Of a stretch of DNA of 64,000 nt, positions 42,205 through 54,639 are shown piece by piece. Origin of the DNA: Eublepharis macularius. Lineage: Eukaryota; Chordata; Lepidosauria; Squamata; Eublepharidae. A program made the position numbers and the translations under genes. The number at the start of each line of letters is the position of its first letter. Within the stretch, counting starts at the first letter, position 1. The notes beneath the pieces are model-generated. The model worked only from the letters and a program-made list of their open reading frames with translations. It did no database searches and was not told the DNA's origin. The stretch is taken from contig NC_072801.1 in assembly GCF_028583425.1 (NCBI RefSeq), forward strand, positions 65,921,766 to 65,985,765, given 5' to 3'.

Positions 42205-45200
42205 CCACTGGCTATTAAAACAGAAATGTGACATTGTGTGCTTACAAGAGACTCACATTAGAAAACAGGATATAAAATATCTTAAATTGAGCAAATTGGG
42301 CAATGATTTTGTAGCGGCCTCAAAAAAGAAAAAAGGGGAGTGGCATTATATAAGAGAGGAGCTACAGCCAAAGTTAGTGATTAGAGATGTGGAAGCCAGA
42401 TTTTTAGCAGTGGAATGTACATGGAATTTAAAGAAAGTGTTGGTGATCCGAATTTATGCACCTAATGGAGCAAAAGAGAGCTTTTTTGAGGATTTGAGGA
42501 AGCAATTAGATGAACTTTCTTATGACTAGATAATTCTTGCAGGAGACTTCAATGGAGTCACAAATTTGGAGCAGGATAAAAAATCAGAAACGGCACAAAA
42601 GAAAAGAGGGTTACTACCAAAGACTTTTTTCGCATTAATGCAGCAGGAAACCTTGGAAGATGTATGGAGAATACAGAACCCTACAGGTAGACAATATACA
42701 TTCTTCTCCGTAAGACATTCCACTTTATCACGAATTGATATGATTTGAGCCTCAAAAGACTTAGTGCTTTGGACTAAGGATGTAGAAATAATGCCCATGG
42801 TAGGCTCAGATCATAACCCAATCATGTGGAAGTTTGGAAAAAGAACTAAGAGGAAAGGATGGAGAATAAATGAGGACTTGCTACAAGAGGGAGAAAATAT
42901 GGAGTTGTTGAGAAGGGAAACTAAGTTCTTCATACAGTACAACATGAACCGAGAAGTACCAACCAACAAGGTATGGGATACATACAAAGCAGTAATTAGA
43001 GGTATATTGATGGACTTAAATGGAAGAGCTCGAAAGAAAAGAGAGGAGAAGAGACAGGAGATTATGGAAAAAATAAAAGCCAAAGAAATACAATTAAAGA
43101 AAAGACCAGGGAAAAAGAAAATTTACCAGGATATTAAAATCCTTCAAGAGCAGTTGACGGCAATGAATAATAAAGGACCGGAATGGAATCTTAAGAGATT
43201 GAACCAAAAGTCGTTTGAAGGTGCAAACAAACCTGGGAAATACCTGGCATGGCAATTGAAAAAGAGAAAGGAGAAAAAGACAATAAATAAAATATGTGAG
43301 GACAATAAAGTACATTTGGAACAGACTGCTATTAGTAGAGCTTTCTACAAATTTTATGCTAAATTGTATGATAAAAAAGAAGCGAATAAAGACTCAATAG
43401 CGACATATTTGGGGAAAATGAAGCTTCCAGCAATTTCGGAAGATTGGTGAGACAAACTGAATAGTGAAGTAACAGAGGAGGAGATAAGAAAGGCATTTCA
43501 GACAACAAACCTGGGAAAGGCGCCAGGACCTGATGGACTTACAGCTAAATTTTATAAGGTAATGGTCAATGAACTGGTACCATTCCTAAAAGAAGTGATC
43601 AATGGTGTTTTGAGAGACCAAAGAATTCCAGATACTTGGAGTGAAGCTAATATATCATTGATCCCCAAAGAAGGACAAGACTTGATTAATGTTAAAAACT
43701 ATAGACCAATTTCCTTACTTAATAATGATTACAAGATCTTTGCGAAGATCCTGGCAGAAAGAGTAAAGGGATGGTTATCCAAAGTTAGTGGAGAAGAACA
43801 AGCTGGTTTTTTACCGAATAGACAAATTAGGGACAATTTAAGGACAGTTATAAATGCTATTGAATATTATGACAAGTGTTGTAACAAGGAGGTTGGGTTC
43901 TTCTTTGTGGATGCTGAAAAAGCATTTGACAATTTGAACTGGGACTTTATGTTCGCCACTATGGAACAGCTACAAATGGGGGAAAGATTCATAAGAGCAG
44001 TGAAAGAAATTTACAGAGACCAGAGTGCAGCAATTGTGGTGAATGACGAGCTGACTAAAAAACTGACTATTGGCAAAGGTACAAGACAAGGTTGCCCGTT
44101 GTCTCCACTGTTGTTCATTTTAGTCTTGGAAATTCTGATGATACAGATTCGAGAGGACAATGCGATCCGTGGAATAAAAATAAAAGACTTTTCCTATAAG
44201 GTCAGAGCATTTGCAGATGACATAATGTTAATTGTGGAAGATCCAATTGAAAACATGCCTAAGTTAATAGAAAAAATTAAAGAATTTGGAGACCTGGCAG
44301 GTTTCTATGTAAACAAAAAGAAATCAAAGATATTATGTAAAAATATGACTAAACAAAAACAACAGTTATTAACGGAAATAACAGACTGTGAAGTAACAAG
44401 TAAGGTGAAATATTTGGGAATTGAACTGACTGCAAAAAATATAGATCTATTCAAGAATAACTATGAGAAATTGTGGACTCGAATGGAGCAAGATTTGATT
44501 AAATGGAATAGATTGAATTTGTCATGGTTGGGAAGAATTGCAGTAGTTAAGATGAATGTGTTGCCAAGAGTGATGTTTTTGTTACAGACAATACCAATTA
44601 TCCGGGACTCTAAACAATTTGAAAAATGGCAGAGGAAAATATCGGATTTTGTTTGGGCAGGCAGGAAGCCTCGGGTGAAAATGAAAGTATTACAGGATGC
44701 AAAAGAGAGAGGTGGAATGCAACTGCCCAATCTAAGACTTTACTATGATGCAATCTGCCTGGTGTGGTTGAAAGATTGGATGACTTTGAAAAATCGTAAA
44801 CTACTGGCCTTAGAGGAATATAAAAAAATATTTGGATGGCATGCATATTTGTGGTATGAAAAAGTAAAAGCAGATTCTATGTTTTTGCACCATTATATCC
44901 GTAGAAGCCTCTTCACAATTTGGAAGAAGTACAGAAATTACCTGCAAGAAGGAACTCCCTCCTGGGTGGTTCCTTATGAAGTAATAGACCCGAGAACTGT
45001 TGACAATGAACAACAATGTTTAACATATAAGTAAATAACACAAACAGACCTTTCCAAGTTAAGAATAAAGATGCAAGAAGAGTTGTCTTCAAATTATGAC
45101 TCGTTTCAATATAGACAGATTAGAGACCTTTACAACTCGGATTGTGCAAAGGGAGGGATAAGAATAGAGAACTCAGAATTAGAGGAAGTAATTCTACAAG

Positions 45201-45889
45201 AAGATAAAAAGGAAATCTCTAAGGTCTATAAGGTGTTGTTAAAATGGTATACTGAAGATGAGACAGTTAAAGTGCAGATGGTGAAGTGGGCTATAAACTT
45301 TAATAAAGAAATAACAATGGAGGCGTGGGAATACTTGTGGAAAAATACGTTGAAGATTACGACATGCACTAACATTAAAGAGAATGTCTATAAAATGATT
45401 TATCTTTGGTATTTGACACCAAAGAAAATTGCGCTAGGGAATTTAAATATGTCTAACAAATGCTGGAAATGTAAAAAACATGAGGGATCTTTGTATCCCA
45501 TGTGGTGGACTTGTGAGGTAGCTAGGCAGTACTGGGGGGAAATAATAAGAGTAATAAGTGAGATTTTACAATTTCAAGTTAACAAGAACCCAGAACTCCT
45601 GCTACTGAACTTGGGAATGGAGGACATTCCAGCACAATACAGGACATTGCTATTTTACATGACGGCAGCAGCTAGACTTTTGTACGCGCAGAAGTGGAAA
45701 GTACAAGAAGTGCCAACTATTGAGGATTGGATTTACAAATTGCTGTACATGGCAGAGATGGACAAAATGACAAGAAGATTGAGAGACCTTGATCCAGGAC
45801 AGTTTAACACGGACTGGGAGAAGCTGAAACAATACTTGGTGAAAAAATGGGAGGTGGGAGGAGAACTGTGGCAGTTTGAAAATTACTGA
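42205..45889 (+). pseudogene. ORF2 of L1-2 (endonuclease and reverse transcriptase), broken
   Basis: A single reading frame runs to the stop at 45887-45889, with four in-frame stops at 42527, 42746, 43448 and 45032. The N-terminus is displaced to 38608-38634 by the foldback element. Recognisable parts are LQETHIRKQD and GSDHNPI (endonuclease), DAEKAFDN…RQGCPLSP…FADDIML (reverse transcriptase) and CWKCKKHEGSLYPMWWTC (C-terminal cysteine motif). Confidence 0.9.
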
Positions 45890-46743
45890 AATATAACAAA
45901 AGAAGAGAGAAGTGACTATACCGGGGGGGATAGTTAATTGAAAAATATCTAAGCAATTATTTTATTTGACTATTATATATAGTATGAAGTAATAGTGGTG
46001 TCATTATAAGATTTAATAGGAATAGAAACTGATTAATCTCATCGCTGGCAGATAATGGTATAATGGAGAAACTGTATAATCAAAATGAATGAATATCAGA
46101 AAGGAGGGGAAAATACATGGTAATATACAGAATATGGGTCAAATTGATTGACTTATGCTTAAAGTATATATTCAAAGTATAGTTAAAGTGATTGATTATC
46201 TCTGACAGAGTTGCATAATGGAGGAATTAGATAACTAAAATAGTATGAAGATAAGATATATGAAGCAAAGAGTAATATATGGAGTATGGGTTAAATTGAT
46301 TGACCTATATTGAAGGTATGCAATGTTTATAATGTATTTAAAATTATGTATAATGAGGAACAAATTGTTTGTTCAATATAGAGGAGATCAGAATGAGTAA
46401 GATAAAGTATAGGCTACCAAAATGATTATTGAAGAATATATGCCAGAAATGTATTATTCAGTTATTATGTATTATTCAGTTGTTAAGTTAAATGGAAAGG
46501 GAAATGAGACAGCATTGTGATATAATAGGTAAGCTTAGAAGAGAGTGAAAGTATATGTTTAATTGGTAAAATAAGTTTGAAATGAGTAGGGGAAAATAGA
46601 CAAGGGGTTGGGAAACTGTTGGAAGTCAACAAAAGGGGGGGAAAGGGAGGGGGTTAGAATTGGAATATTTAAAGGAAATTGATTGTAATGGACATTAAAA
46701 TATTTCTAATCCAATAAAATTAAAAAAAGAGAGTCAATTAGCC

Positions 46744-47600
46744 AGGCTACGCAGATGGCAGAAAGAGCTATAAGCCAGGCTGCTGAAAATCAAGCAGAAC
46801 TTAGAACCCTGCATGACAAAAATGAGCAACTTCAAGGAAAAATATTGGACCTTGAGAAAAAAATGAGATCTAATAATATAAAGATCAGAACAAAACTCTG
46901 ATCTGGGGGGCATTCATGGCAGAGTGGCTTGGGAAAGAATTAAAGCTTGAAGACGGAATCGTCCCTAAAATCAACTAAGCCTACAGAACTGGCCCCTACA
47001 ATAAGGCAAGAGCAAAGCAACAACCAAGAGACATAATATTACATATCCCAGATTACAGATCAAAAGAAAAAATTATGAGAGAAGCTAAAGCAAAAGGACA
47101 TTTTCTATACCAGAACAAAAAATATATATGTATTCCAAGATCTCTCCAGTGAGACATTGGCAAAAAGACGAGAGCTTAAACCAATCATCAACAAATTAAA
47201 TGAAGCAGATTTAAGATATTGCTGGATATCCTCAGCAAGAATCCTGGTGCACTGGCAAGGGAAAACATACTAAGCCCACGATATGGAGACGGGTTCCTTG
47301 TTGCTTAAAGCTTTACAGTTGGATAGTCAAGACACCCCCATAAATACAACTAACTCTCACAATGCAAGATCACCTCTTAATAACTGGAGTAAAATACCAA
47401 TAAAGAAAGACGACAAAGGATCACACAGAGAACCAATATGAAAGGATTTCAAGGAAGCAAGGAGTGAGAAATTATCTTGTCATCTGTAGACTCCTCCAGC
47501 AAAGAAGAAACAAGCTGCCAATAATAGGAGGACTCATGAAGGGATCTGAGTATCTCAAGCTAATGTATTTGACACTTATCCACAGTGTATAAGGCATAAA
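46744..47600 (+). mobile_element. Older L1, continuation (ORF1 remainder)
   Basis: After the TSD the older ORF1 resumes: a coiled coil (ENQAELRTLHDKNEQLQGKI), the turn RSNNIKIR, and decayed RRM and C-terminal parts (FQDLSSETLAKRRELKPI, then NKLNEADLRYCWISS…). It has several frame breaks. No ORF2 follows, so the element was 3'-truncated or deleted. The right end is estimated. Confidence 0.72.
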
Positions 47601-48312
47601 TCAAAGATAAGCTGGGCTGGGGGGGAGGGGGTGGGCAATTGTGAGTTCTAATTAGCTCTCTGATTTGGAATAAACCCCAGAGACTGGGCTCTTCCTTCAA
47701 GTTTTAGCCCAGTGCCAGAGGATTGCCTAAACAAGAATTTTGCTTAAGATATATTCTTTCCCATAAGGAAAGAATTCTGGTGGTTTCCTCCTTAGTGGTA
47801 CTTTTTCTTCCTTTTTCTCAGGAAGAGACCCTGGACCCAAATCCAAACTGGGGTCCCACCCTCTTCTTCCTGAGGCTCCATCAGAGAGGCATGTTTGAGG
47901 GTTTTTGTGTGTGTGTTTTATTTCCCCTTCAAGCTAGCCAGGATTAAACCAGAAGTAAGAATAACTTTGATTTACAACACAGAACAGTGGACTGAATGAT
48001 TTTAAACTCACAGATATATTGTGGTTAAACAGTGAATGGTTATAATATATAAACAGTCAGCAATATCTTTACTGCTTCCCCTCAGTAGCTTCCAAACCTT
48101 TTCTCTTAGTAATTCCCCTTAACTGATCTTTCAATGTACTTTCAACTGTCACTCTCCCCGCATTCATCCAGATTTCAATGGCTGTTTTCCAGGAGAGGTA
48201 GAACTGGAATTACTTCTGTCACGGCATATTTCGCTCTCATATCCCTGCCCAGCAGTCAGTTCATGTAGCAGTAGGTCAGAAAAAACAGAGGCTAACACAT
48301 CTGCAGGAATTC
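47601..48312 (+). other. Receptor C intron 1, unassigned sequence
   Basis: No gene or named repeat is recognised. Confidence 0.4.
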
Positions 48313-48970
48313 TTTAATGTTGATATATTTTTGACAATTAATTATTGCAAAAAAGCATTTATTGCATATAGGCAAAGGTCATTACAATCAGATACACACA
48401 CACAAAGCATTTTACATGAAAGATATTACTGAAATAAACAAATGAAAAATACTCAAAACGTTAACATTTTCCCATCCTTTTGATACAGCTTGCACTCATG
48501 TTATCTTAGCTGCCCAAGCAATTGGTAAAACAATGTATGAGACGTGTGGGTCAGCATCCAAAAAAGAAAAAAATATTTTTTTTACCATGGAAAAGGATAA
48601 ATTCCTTAGAAGAGTTCCAACAAATTTGGTTCTAAGCTGTGTGTAGTGAGAGCAGGATAGAATATAATGGGGTAAGTCCTCTGGAACCAGAGCACCACAT
48701 ATACAGAAGCATAAAGCAAATGATTCAGCAACCAAGCAAAACTAGTGGCATTGACTGAACAGATATAAAAGCTATTATGAGATTATGGAGCTAGGCAGTT
48801 CTGACGTGGTCCCTTTTAAATAGTTTAAACCAGAGTGAGAATTTGTAGCTGGAGAGGGATTGTTTATCTGTGGTGGCATCACACTTGAACACTTAATTTC
48901 AGATATTGGTGCTCGCCATAGGGACATCCTGCATAATATCCGAGATGGATATGAAATGGTGTAAAATATT
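48313..48970 (-). mobile_element. Vingi/I-group LINE, 3' end
   Basis: On the minus strand, 48496-48735 encodes CFCICGALVPEDLPHYILSC and a hydrophobic C-terminal end, parallel to the zinc knuckles at 1804-2395 and 31033-32046. The left end is an AT-rich 3' UTR. The upstream limit is estimated. Confidence 0.6.
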
Positions 48971-49164
48971 CCTTTTTTTTCAAGCTATCAGATAGTACAT
49001 TTCTGCATCGTTATGAGACATTGCCTGCGGAGCAGAGTGAATTTCTGACTGTCCTTTAAAATCAGAGTTTAAACTGCTGCTGCTGCTGCAATGTCTGCAG
49101 CTAGAAATGGATGGTAGCTACATACAATTTTGTTGCTCTGTTACACATGGAAATCTCTTTGCAG

Positions 49165-49194
49165 GGCAATCCCTCAATACTTCCAGCACATCCT
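49165..49194 (+). pseudogene. Receptor C exon 2, left fragment
   Basis: It starts after TTTGCAG and encodes AIPQYFQHI. It is cut by the L1 at 49195. Its last 19 bases (AATACTTCCAGCACATCCT, 49176-49194) are repeated at 55348-55366 as the TSD. Confidence 0.93.
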
Positions 49195-50053
49195 GACTTC
49201 CGGTTTGGGATTCATGGAGGTCTGAAGCAGCTCCATTTGCGGAGCTGACCGGACTGCCGTTTTAAGCGGCCGGCGGGGGAAATATAGCCCGTGGCCGACT
49301 GCTCTCAGGCGGAGAGCAGGCTAAGAACGCTCAAGACCCTAGGGTGTGTTAGATCTCGGATGAGGGGGGGCTCTACGCAGCGGGTCCCCTCCTGATCCTT
49401 GAGGTCCCACCCTGCGACAGGTCGGCTACAACCTCTGCGGCAGTTCTGGGGCCAATTCGGCTGGCATAAGACCTACATACCCAAGCTTCGATTGGGGGAA
49501 GAAGTGGAGAGGAGGAATCAAAATCGAAACAGCGATTACAACCCGAGAAAAGTGAATGAGAAGGTAAAGATCACTATCTTCTGATACGGGACAGATTGCT
49601 AAAAGCAAAGAGGAATAAAAGTAGATTTTCAAACTGCAACAGGCTAATAATAAGGAGGGGAAGACTCGGCAAGAGTTGTATTTGAAAAGAGACTAAGTTT
49701 AAAGAAGTTATTAAAGAAATTGGACTATTGTTTTGAATACTTGCGGTTATGGAGCTGTGAGAAAAAGATACCATCGCGAGACCTACTGTGGGAAGTCGGG
49801 AGACAGGAAGTACGTAACAACAATAGAGTTGCTGGAGAGAAGCGGCCCCTGCTGGAGGGCAGGAAGAAGGGAATCGCCATCTTTGAAAGGGGAAGGGTCG
49901 CAGCTTCAGCGGAAAAGGAAGTAAGCCATCTTGGATTACAAAAATCATAGAGGAACCATAGAGAAAAGACGCCCGACATTTTGGACTCTTTAAAAATTAA
50001 TTTCTGCAAGAAGACCAGGATATTTGAAATAAAAAGACATTAAATCTTACGCC

Positions 50054-50881
50054 ACGGAGTTAAGGAAGAGAGCGGACTCGTGGGAGCGAGCCAAAGCAAG
50101 CCCCACGACGTCGAAAAAGGAGTGGCAATCGGCAATAGAAAACCTGGACAAAAAACTTTTAGAAGTGATTAAAGAACTTAAGGACACGAAATTGGAGCTG
50201 ATTAAAGAGGTCAAACAGACAGTAAAATTGGAGCTGTCAGAAGTGAAGAAAGGTTTGGAAACAATACAAAACGAATTACAAGGAACACAGCAGAGAGTTA
50301 AAGCAGTAGAAGGCGCGATGGAGAATTTAGCAGACGCGCAACAAACAGAGATGAGACTGATGAGGGGAAGAATGGCGGTTGCGGAAAGTAAACACATGGA
50401 GAAGCAGCTGAGGTTTCGCGGCTTGCCGGAAGTGGATGGAAAGACAGCGCAAGAACAGATGACTGAGGTGTTAGCTGAATACCTGGGGAAGGAGGAGGAG
50501 GAAGTTGTGGCTATCCTAGATGTGGCATATCGTGTAAACTCGAGAATTGCAACCCAGAGGAAATTACCAAGAGATGTGATTGTGCAGTTTACGACAAGAA
50601 ATATGAAAGAGAAGATTGTGACTAAACAGTTTCAAGATCCATTGGAGATTGATGGCAAGACGATTATCATAATGAAGGAACTACCCAGATCAGTGCTACT
50701 AGACCGGAAAAAATACAAAGTGCTAATTCAGATTTTGAAGGACATGAAAATCAGGTACAGATGGGAGCTACCAGAAGGTGTGTCCTTCGAATTTGGAGGG
50801 GCCAAAAAGCGCATCAGATCTGAGCGTGAGATGGAGCGATTTATAAGGGACAATGAAAAGGACTTACCAACAAGATTATGA
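50054..50881 (+). CDS. L1-3 ORF1 (nucleic-acid chaperone), open, ACG start proposed
   Basis: ORF1 protein coats L1 RNA. The open frame holds a coiled coil (residues about 40-115: KELKDTKLELIKEVKQTVKL…), an RRM-like domain (KQLRFRGLPEVDGKTAQEQM…) and the C-terminal domain (…MKIRYRWELPEGVSFEFGG). No ATG opens it; the earliest good start is ACG at 50054 in GCCACGG context, giving 275 residues. L1-2 has the same GCCACGGAG at its ORF1 start. The stop overlaps the ORF2 start in ATGA. Confidence 0.8.
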   Translation, partial: TELRKRADSWERAKASPTTSKKEWQSAIENLDKKLLEVIKELKDTKLELIKEVKQTVKLELSEVKKGLETIQNELQGTQQRVKAVEGAMENLADAQQTEMRLMRGRMAVAESKHMEKQLRFRGLPEVDGKTAQEQMTEVLAEYLGKEEEEVVAILDVAYRVNSRIATQRKLPRDVIVQFTTRNMKEKIVTKQFQDPLEIDGKTIIIMKELPRSVLLDRKKYKVLIQILKDMKIRYRWELPEGVSFEFGGAKKRIRSEREMERFIRDNEKDLPTRL

Positions 50882-53800
50882 GTATGGAGTGTAAAGTTTT
50901 ATCTTGGAATGTAAATGGACTAAATTCACCGAATAAGAGAAAAAGTATTTTCCACTGGCTATTAAAACAAAAATGTGACATTGTCTGTTTGCAAGAGACC
51001 CATATTCGAAAACAGGATGTAAAATATTTAAAATTGGGAAAATTGGGCAACGAATTTGTAGCGGCCTCCAACAAGAAAAAAAGAGGAGTGGTGTTGTATA
51101 TAAAAGAGGAGCTACAGCCAAAATATGTAATGAAAGATGTGGAAGCCAGATTTATAGCAGTGGAATGTACCTGGAATTTAAAGAGAGTGTTGGTAGTCGG
51201 AGTTTATGCACCTAACGGTGCAAAAGAAAGCTTCTTTGAGGATTTGAGGAAGCAATTAGATGATCTTTCGTATGACCAGATAATTCTTGCTGGAGATTTC
51301 AATGGAGTGACAAACTTGGAACTAGACAAAAAGACAACAACGGCACAAAAGAAAAGAGGACTATTACCAAAGCTCTTTTTTGAGCTGATACAACAGGAGA
51401 CTTTAGAAGATGTATGGAGAAGAGAAAATCCTAAAAGCAGACAATTTACTTTCTATTCTGCAAGGCACTCTACATTATCGAGAATTGATATGATCTGGGC
51501 CTCAAAAGACTTAGCGTTATGGACTAAGGAGGTAGAAATAATGCCGATGGGAGGCTCAGATCACAATCCAATCATGTGGAAACTAGGGAGAAGGAGAAAA
51601 AGGAAAGCTTGGAGAATAAATGAGGGCTTGCTACAGGAAGGAGAGAATATGGAGATGCTGAGAAGAGAGACAAAGTTTTTCATACAATACAACGTGAATA
51701 AAGAAGTACCAACTGATAAAGTTTGGGATGCTTATAAGGCGGTAATAAGGGGCATACTAATGGACTTAAATGGTAGAGCAAGAAAAAAGAAAGAGGAGAA
51801 AAGACAAGAGATCAAGGAGAAAATAAAAGCCAAAGAAATACAGTTAAAAAAGAGACCAGGGAAAAAGAAATTATATCAGGAAATTAAAATACTTCAAGAA
51901 CAATTGACAGCAACGAACAATAAAGAATTGGAGTGGAATCTTAAAAGACTGAATCAGAAAGTGTTTGAAGGTGCAAATAAACCTGGGAAGTATTTGGCAT
52001 GGCAATTGAAAAAGAGAAAGGAAAAGAAAATAATAAATAAAATCTGTGAGGACAATAAAACGTATTTAGAACAGACTACCATTAGTAGAGCCTTTTACAA
52101 ATTTTACGCTAAGTTGTACAATAAGAAAGAGGTAAATAAAGAATCAATAGCGTCATATTTGGAGAAAATGAAACTCCCAGCAATCTCGGAAGCTTGGAGA
52201 AATAGATTGAACAGCGAAGTAATGGATGAGGAAATAAGCAAGGCAATACAATCTGCAAATCTGGGAAAGGCGCCAGGGCCAGATGGACTTACGGCTAAAT
52301 TTTATAAGACAATGGCCAATGAGCTGGCACCATTCCTAAAAGAGGTGATCAATGGAGTTTTAAGGGATCAAAGGATTCCAGATACCTGGAATGAAGCGAA
52401 CATATCATTGATCCCCAAGGAGGGCCAAGACTTGACTAATGTGAAAAACTACAGACCCATATCGTTACTTAACAACGACTATAAAATCTTTGCGAAAATA
52501 CTGGCGGAGAGATTGAAGGGGTGGCTTTCAGAAGTGATTGAGGAGGAACAAGCAGGCTTTTTGCCAGATAGACAAATCAGAGACAATGTAAGGACAGTGA
52601 TCAACGCTATTGAATATTATGATAAGCGCTGTGATAAAGAGGTTGGTTTCTTCTTTGTTGATGCTGAAAAGGTGTTTGACAATTTAAACTGGGACTTTAT
52701 GTTTGCCACCATGGAAAAGCTACAAATGGGAGACAGATTCATTAGAGCAATTAAGGAAATTTACAGGGACCAGACTGCAGCAATTGTGGTGAATGATGAA
52801 GTGACTAAGAAATTGACTATAAGTAAAGGAACAAGACAAGGTTGCCCGTTGTCTCCACTGTTGTTTATTTTGGTACTGGAGATCCTGATGATACAAATAT
52901 GACAAGATGAAGAAATTCGAGGAATAAAAATAAAGGACTATTCTTACAAGGTCAGAGCATTTGCGGACGACATAATGTTGATTGTAGAGGACCCAATGGA
53001 GAACATGCCAAAAGTGATAGATAAGATTAAGGAGTTTGGAGATTTGGCAGGTTTCTACATTAACAAAAAGAAGTCAAAGATATTATGCAAAAACATGACT
53101 AAGCAAAAACAACAATTGTTAACGGAAATAACGGATTGTGAAGTAACAAGTAAGGTGAAGTATTTGGGAATCGAACTTACTGCAAAGAATATAGACTTAT
53201 TTAAAAACAACTATGAAAAATTATGGACTCAGATAGAGAGAGATCTGATTAAATGGAATAGACTGAATTTGTCATGGTTGGGAAGGATTGCAGCAGTTAA
53301 GATGTATGTGTTACCAAGAGTAATGTTTTTGCTACAGACAATACCAATCATCAGAGACTCCAAGCAATTTGAAAAATGGCAGAGGAAAATATCAGATTTT
53401 GTATGGGCAGGCAAGAAGCCTCGAGTGAAAATGAAAGTTTTACAAGATGTAAAAGAAAGAGGCGGAATGCAACTGCCCAACCTAAGACTTTATCACGATG
53501 CAATCTGCCTAGTGTGGTTGAAAGAGTGGATGACACTGAAGAACAAGAAATTACTAGCCCTTGAGGGATATAAAAAAATCTTTGGATGGCACGCATACCT
53601 ATGGCATGACAAAGTAAAGGCGAACTCGATGTTCCTGCATCATTACATACGAAGAAGTTTATATGCAATCTGGAAGAAATACAGAGTCTACCTACAAGAT
53701 GGAACCCCTTTGTGGGTAGTTCCATATGAGGTGATAGATCCGAGAGCGGTCGATTCTGAGCAACAATGTTTAACTTATAAGGAGATAACTCGAATAGAAT

Positions 53801-54639
53801 TATCTAAACTGAAAATAAAGACTCAGGAGGAGCTATCACCTAACTATGATTGGTTTCAGTATAGACAGATCAGAGATTTATTTAATTCGGACTCTGTAAA
53901 GGGAGGCATATGAACAGAGAATTCGGAACAAGAGCAGACGCTTTTAAAAGATGACAAGAAAGGAATATCTAAGGTATACCAAGTACTGTTGAAATGGTAT
54001 ACTGAGGAGGAAACAGTTAAAGTACAAATGGTGAAGTGGGCTATAAATTTTAACAAAGAAATAACAATGGAGGCATGGGAATACTTGTGGAAGACTACAA
54101 TGAAGATTACGACGTGTACTAGCATTAAAGAGAACATTTACAAAATGATTTATCGTTGGTACATGACACCAAAGAAAATTGCGCTAGGGAATTTGAATAC
54201 TTCTAATAAGTGCTGGAAATGCAGGAAACATGAGGGTTCCCTCTATCATATGTGGTGGACGTGTGAGGTAGCCAGGCAGTACTGGGGGAAAATAATAAAA
54301 GTAATGAGTGAGATTTTACAATTTCAAATTAATAAGAGCCCAGAACTCCTGCTACTAAACTTGGGAATGGAGGGAATTCCAGCCCACCACAGGACGTTGT
54401 TATTTTACATGACAGCAGCAGCTAGACTTTTGTATGCGCAAAAATGGAAAGTAAAAGAAGTGCCAACTATTGAAGACTGGACCTACAAATTGCTGTATAT
54501 GGCAGAAATGGACAAAATGACAAGAAAATTGAGAAACCTTGACCCAGGACAGTTCAACACAGACTGGGAGAAGCTGAAGCAATATTTGGAGAAGAAATGG
54601 GAGGTGGGAGGAGAACTGTGGCAGTTTGAGAACTATTGA
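50878..54639 (+). pseudogene. L1-3 ORF2 (endonuclease and reverse transcriptase), two stops
   Basis: The frame is 1254 codons with TGA at 52900-52902 and 53911-53913, where L1-2 has CGA and AGA. Endonuclease motifs are LSWNVNGLNSP, CLQETHI, GDFNGV and GGSDHNPI. The reverse transcriptase shows LGKAPGPDGLT, SLLNNDYKIFAKI, DAEKVFDNL, GTRQGCPLSPLLF and FADDIML. The C-terminus carries [18 protein letters not shown]. There is no frameshift. The start ATG overlaps the ORF1 stop. Confidence 0.93.

Larger units (their letters stand above)
36797..46729 (+). mobile_element. Younger L1 (L1-2) inserted in the older L1, 14-bp TSD, itself interrupted twice
   Basis: AGAGTCAATTAGCC flanks both sides (36783-36796 and 46730-46743). 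The 5' UTR begins GACTTCCGGTTTGGG, as do the L1s at 49195 and 63255. The 5' UTR and the first ORF1 codons (to 37716) are followed by Penelope sequence (37717-38607). ORF2 then begins at 38608, is interrupted by a foldback element (38635-42204) and continues to 45889. The 3' UTR ends at 46729. ORF1 is almost wholly missing. Confidence 0.9.

Noticed and set aside
53376-53564. Short frames antisense or out of frame within L1 ORF2
   Set aside because: They are shadows of the ORF2 coding frame, as shown by the matching frame in the sister L1.
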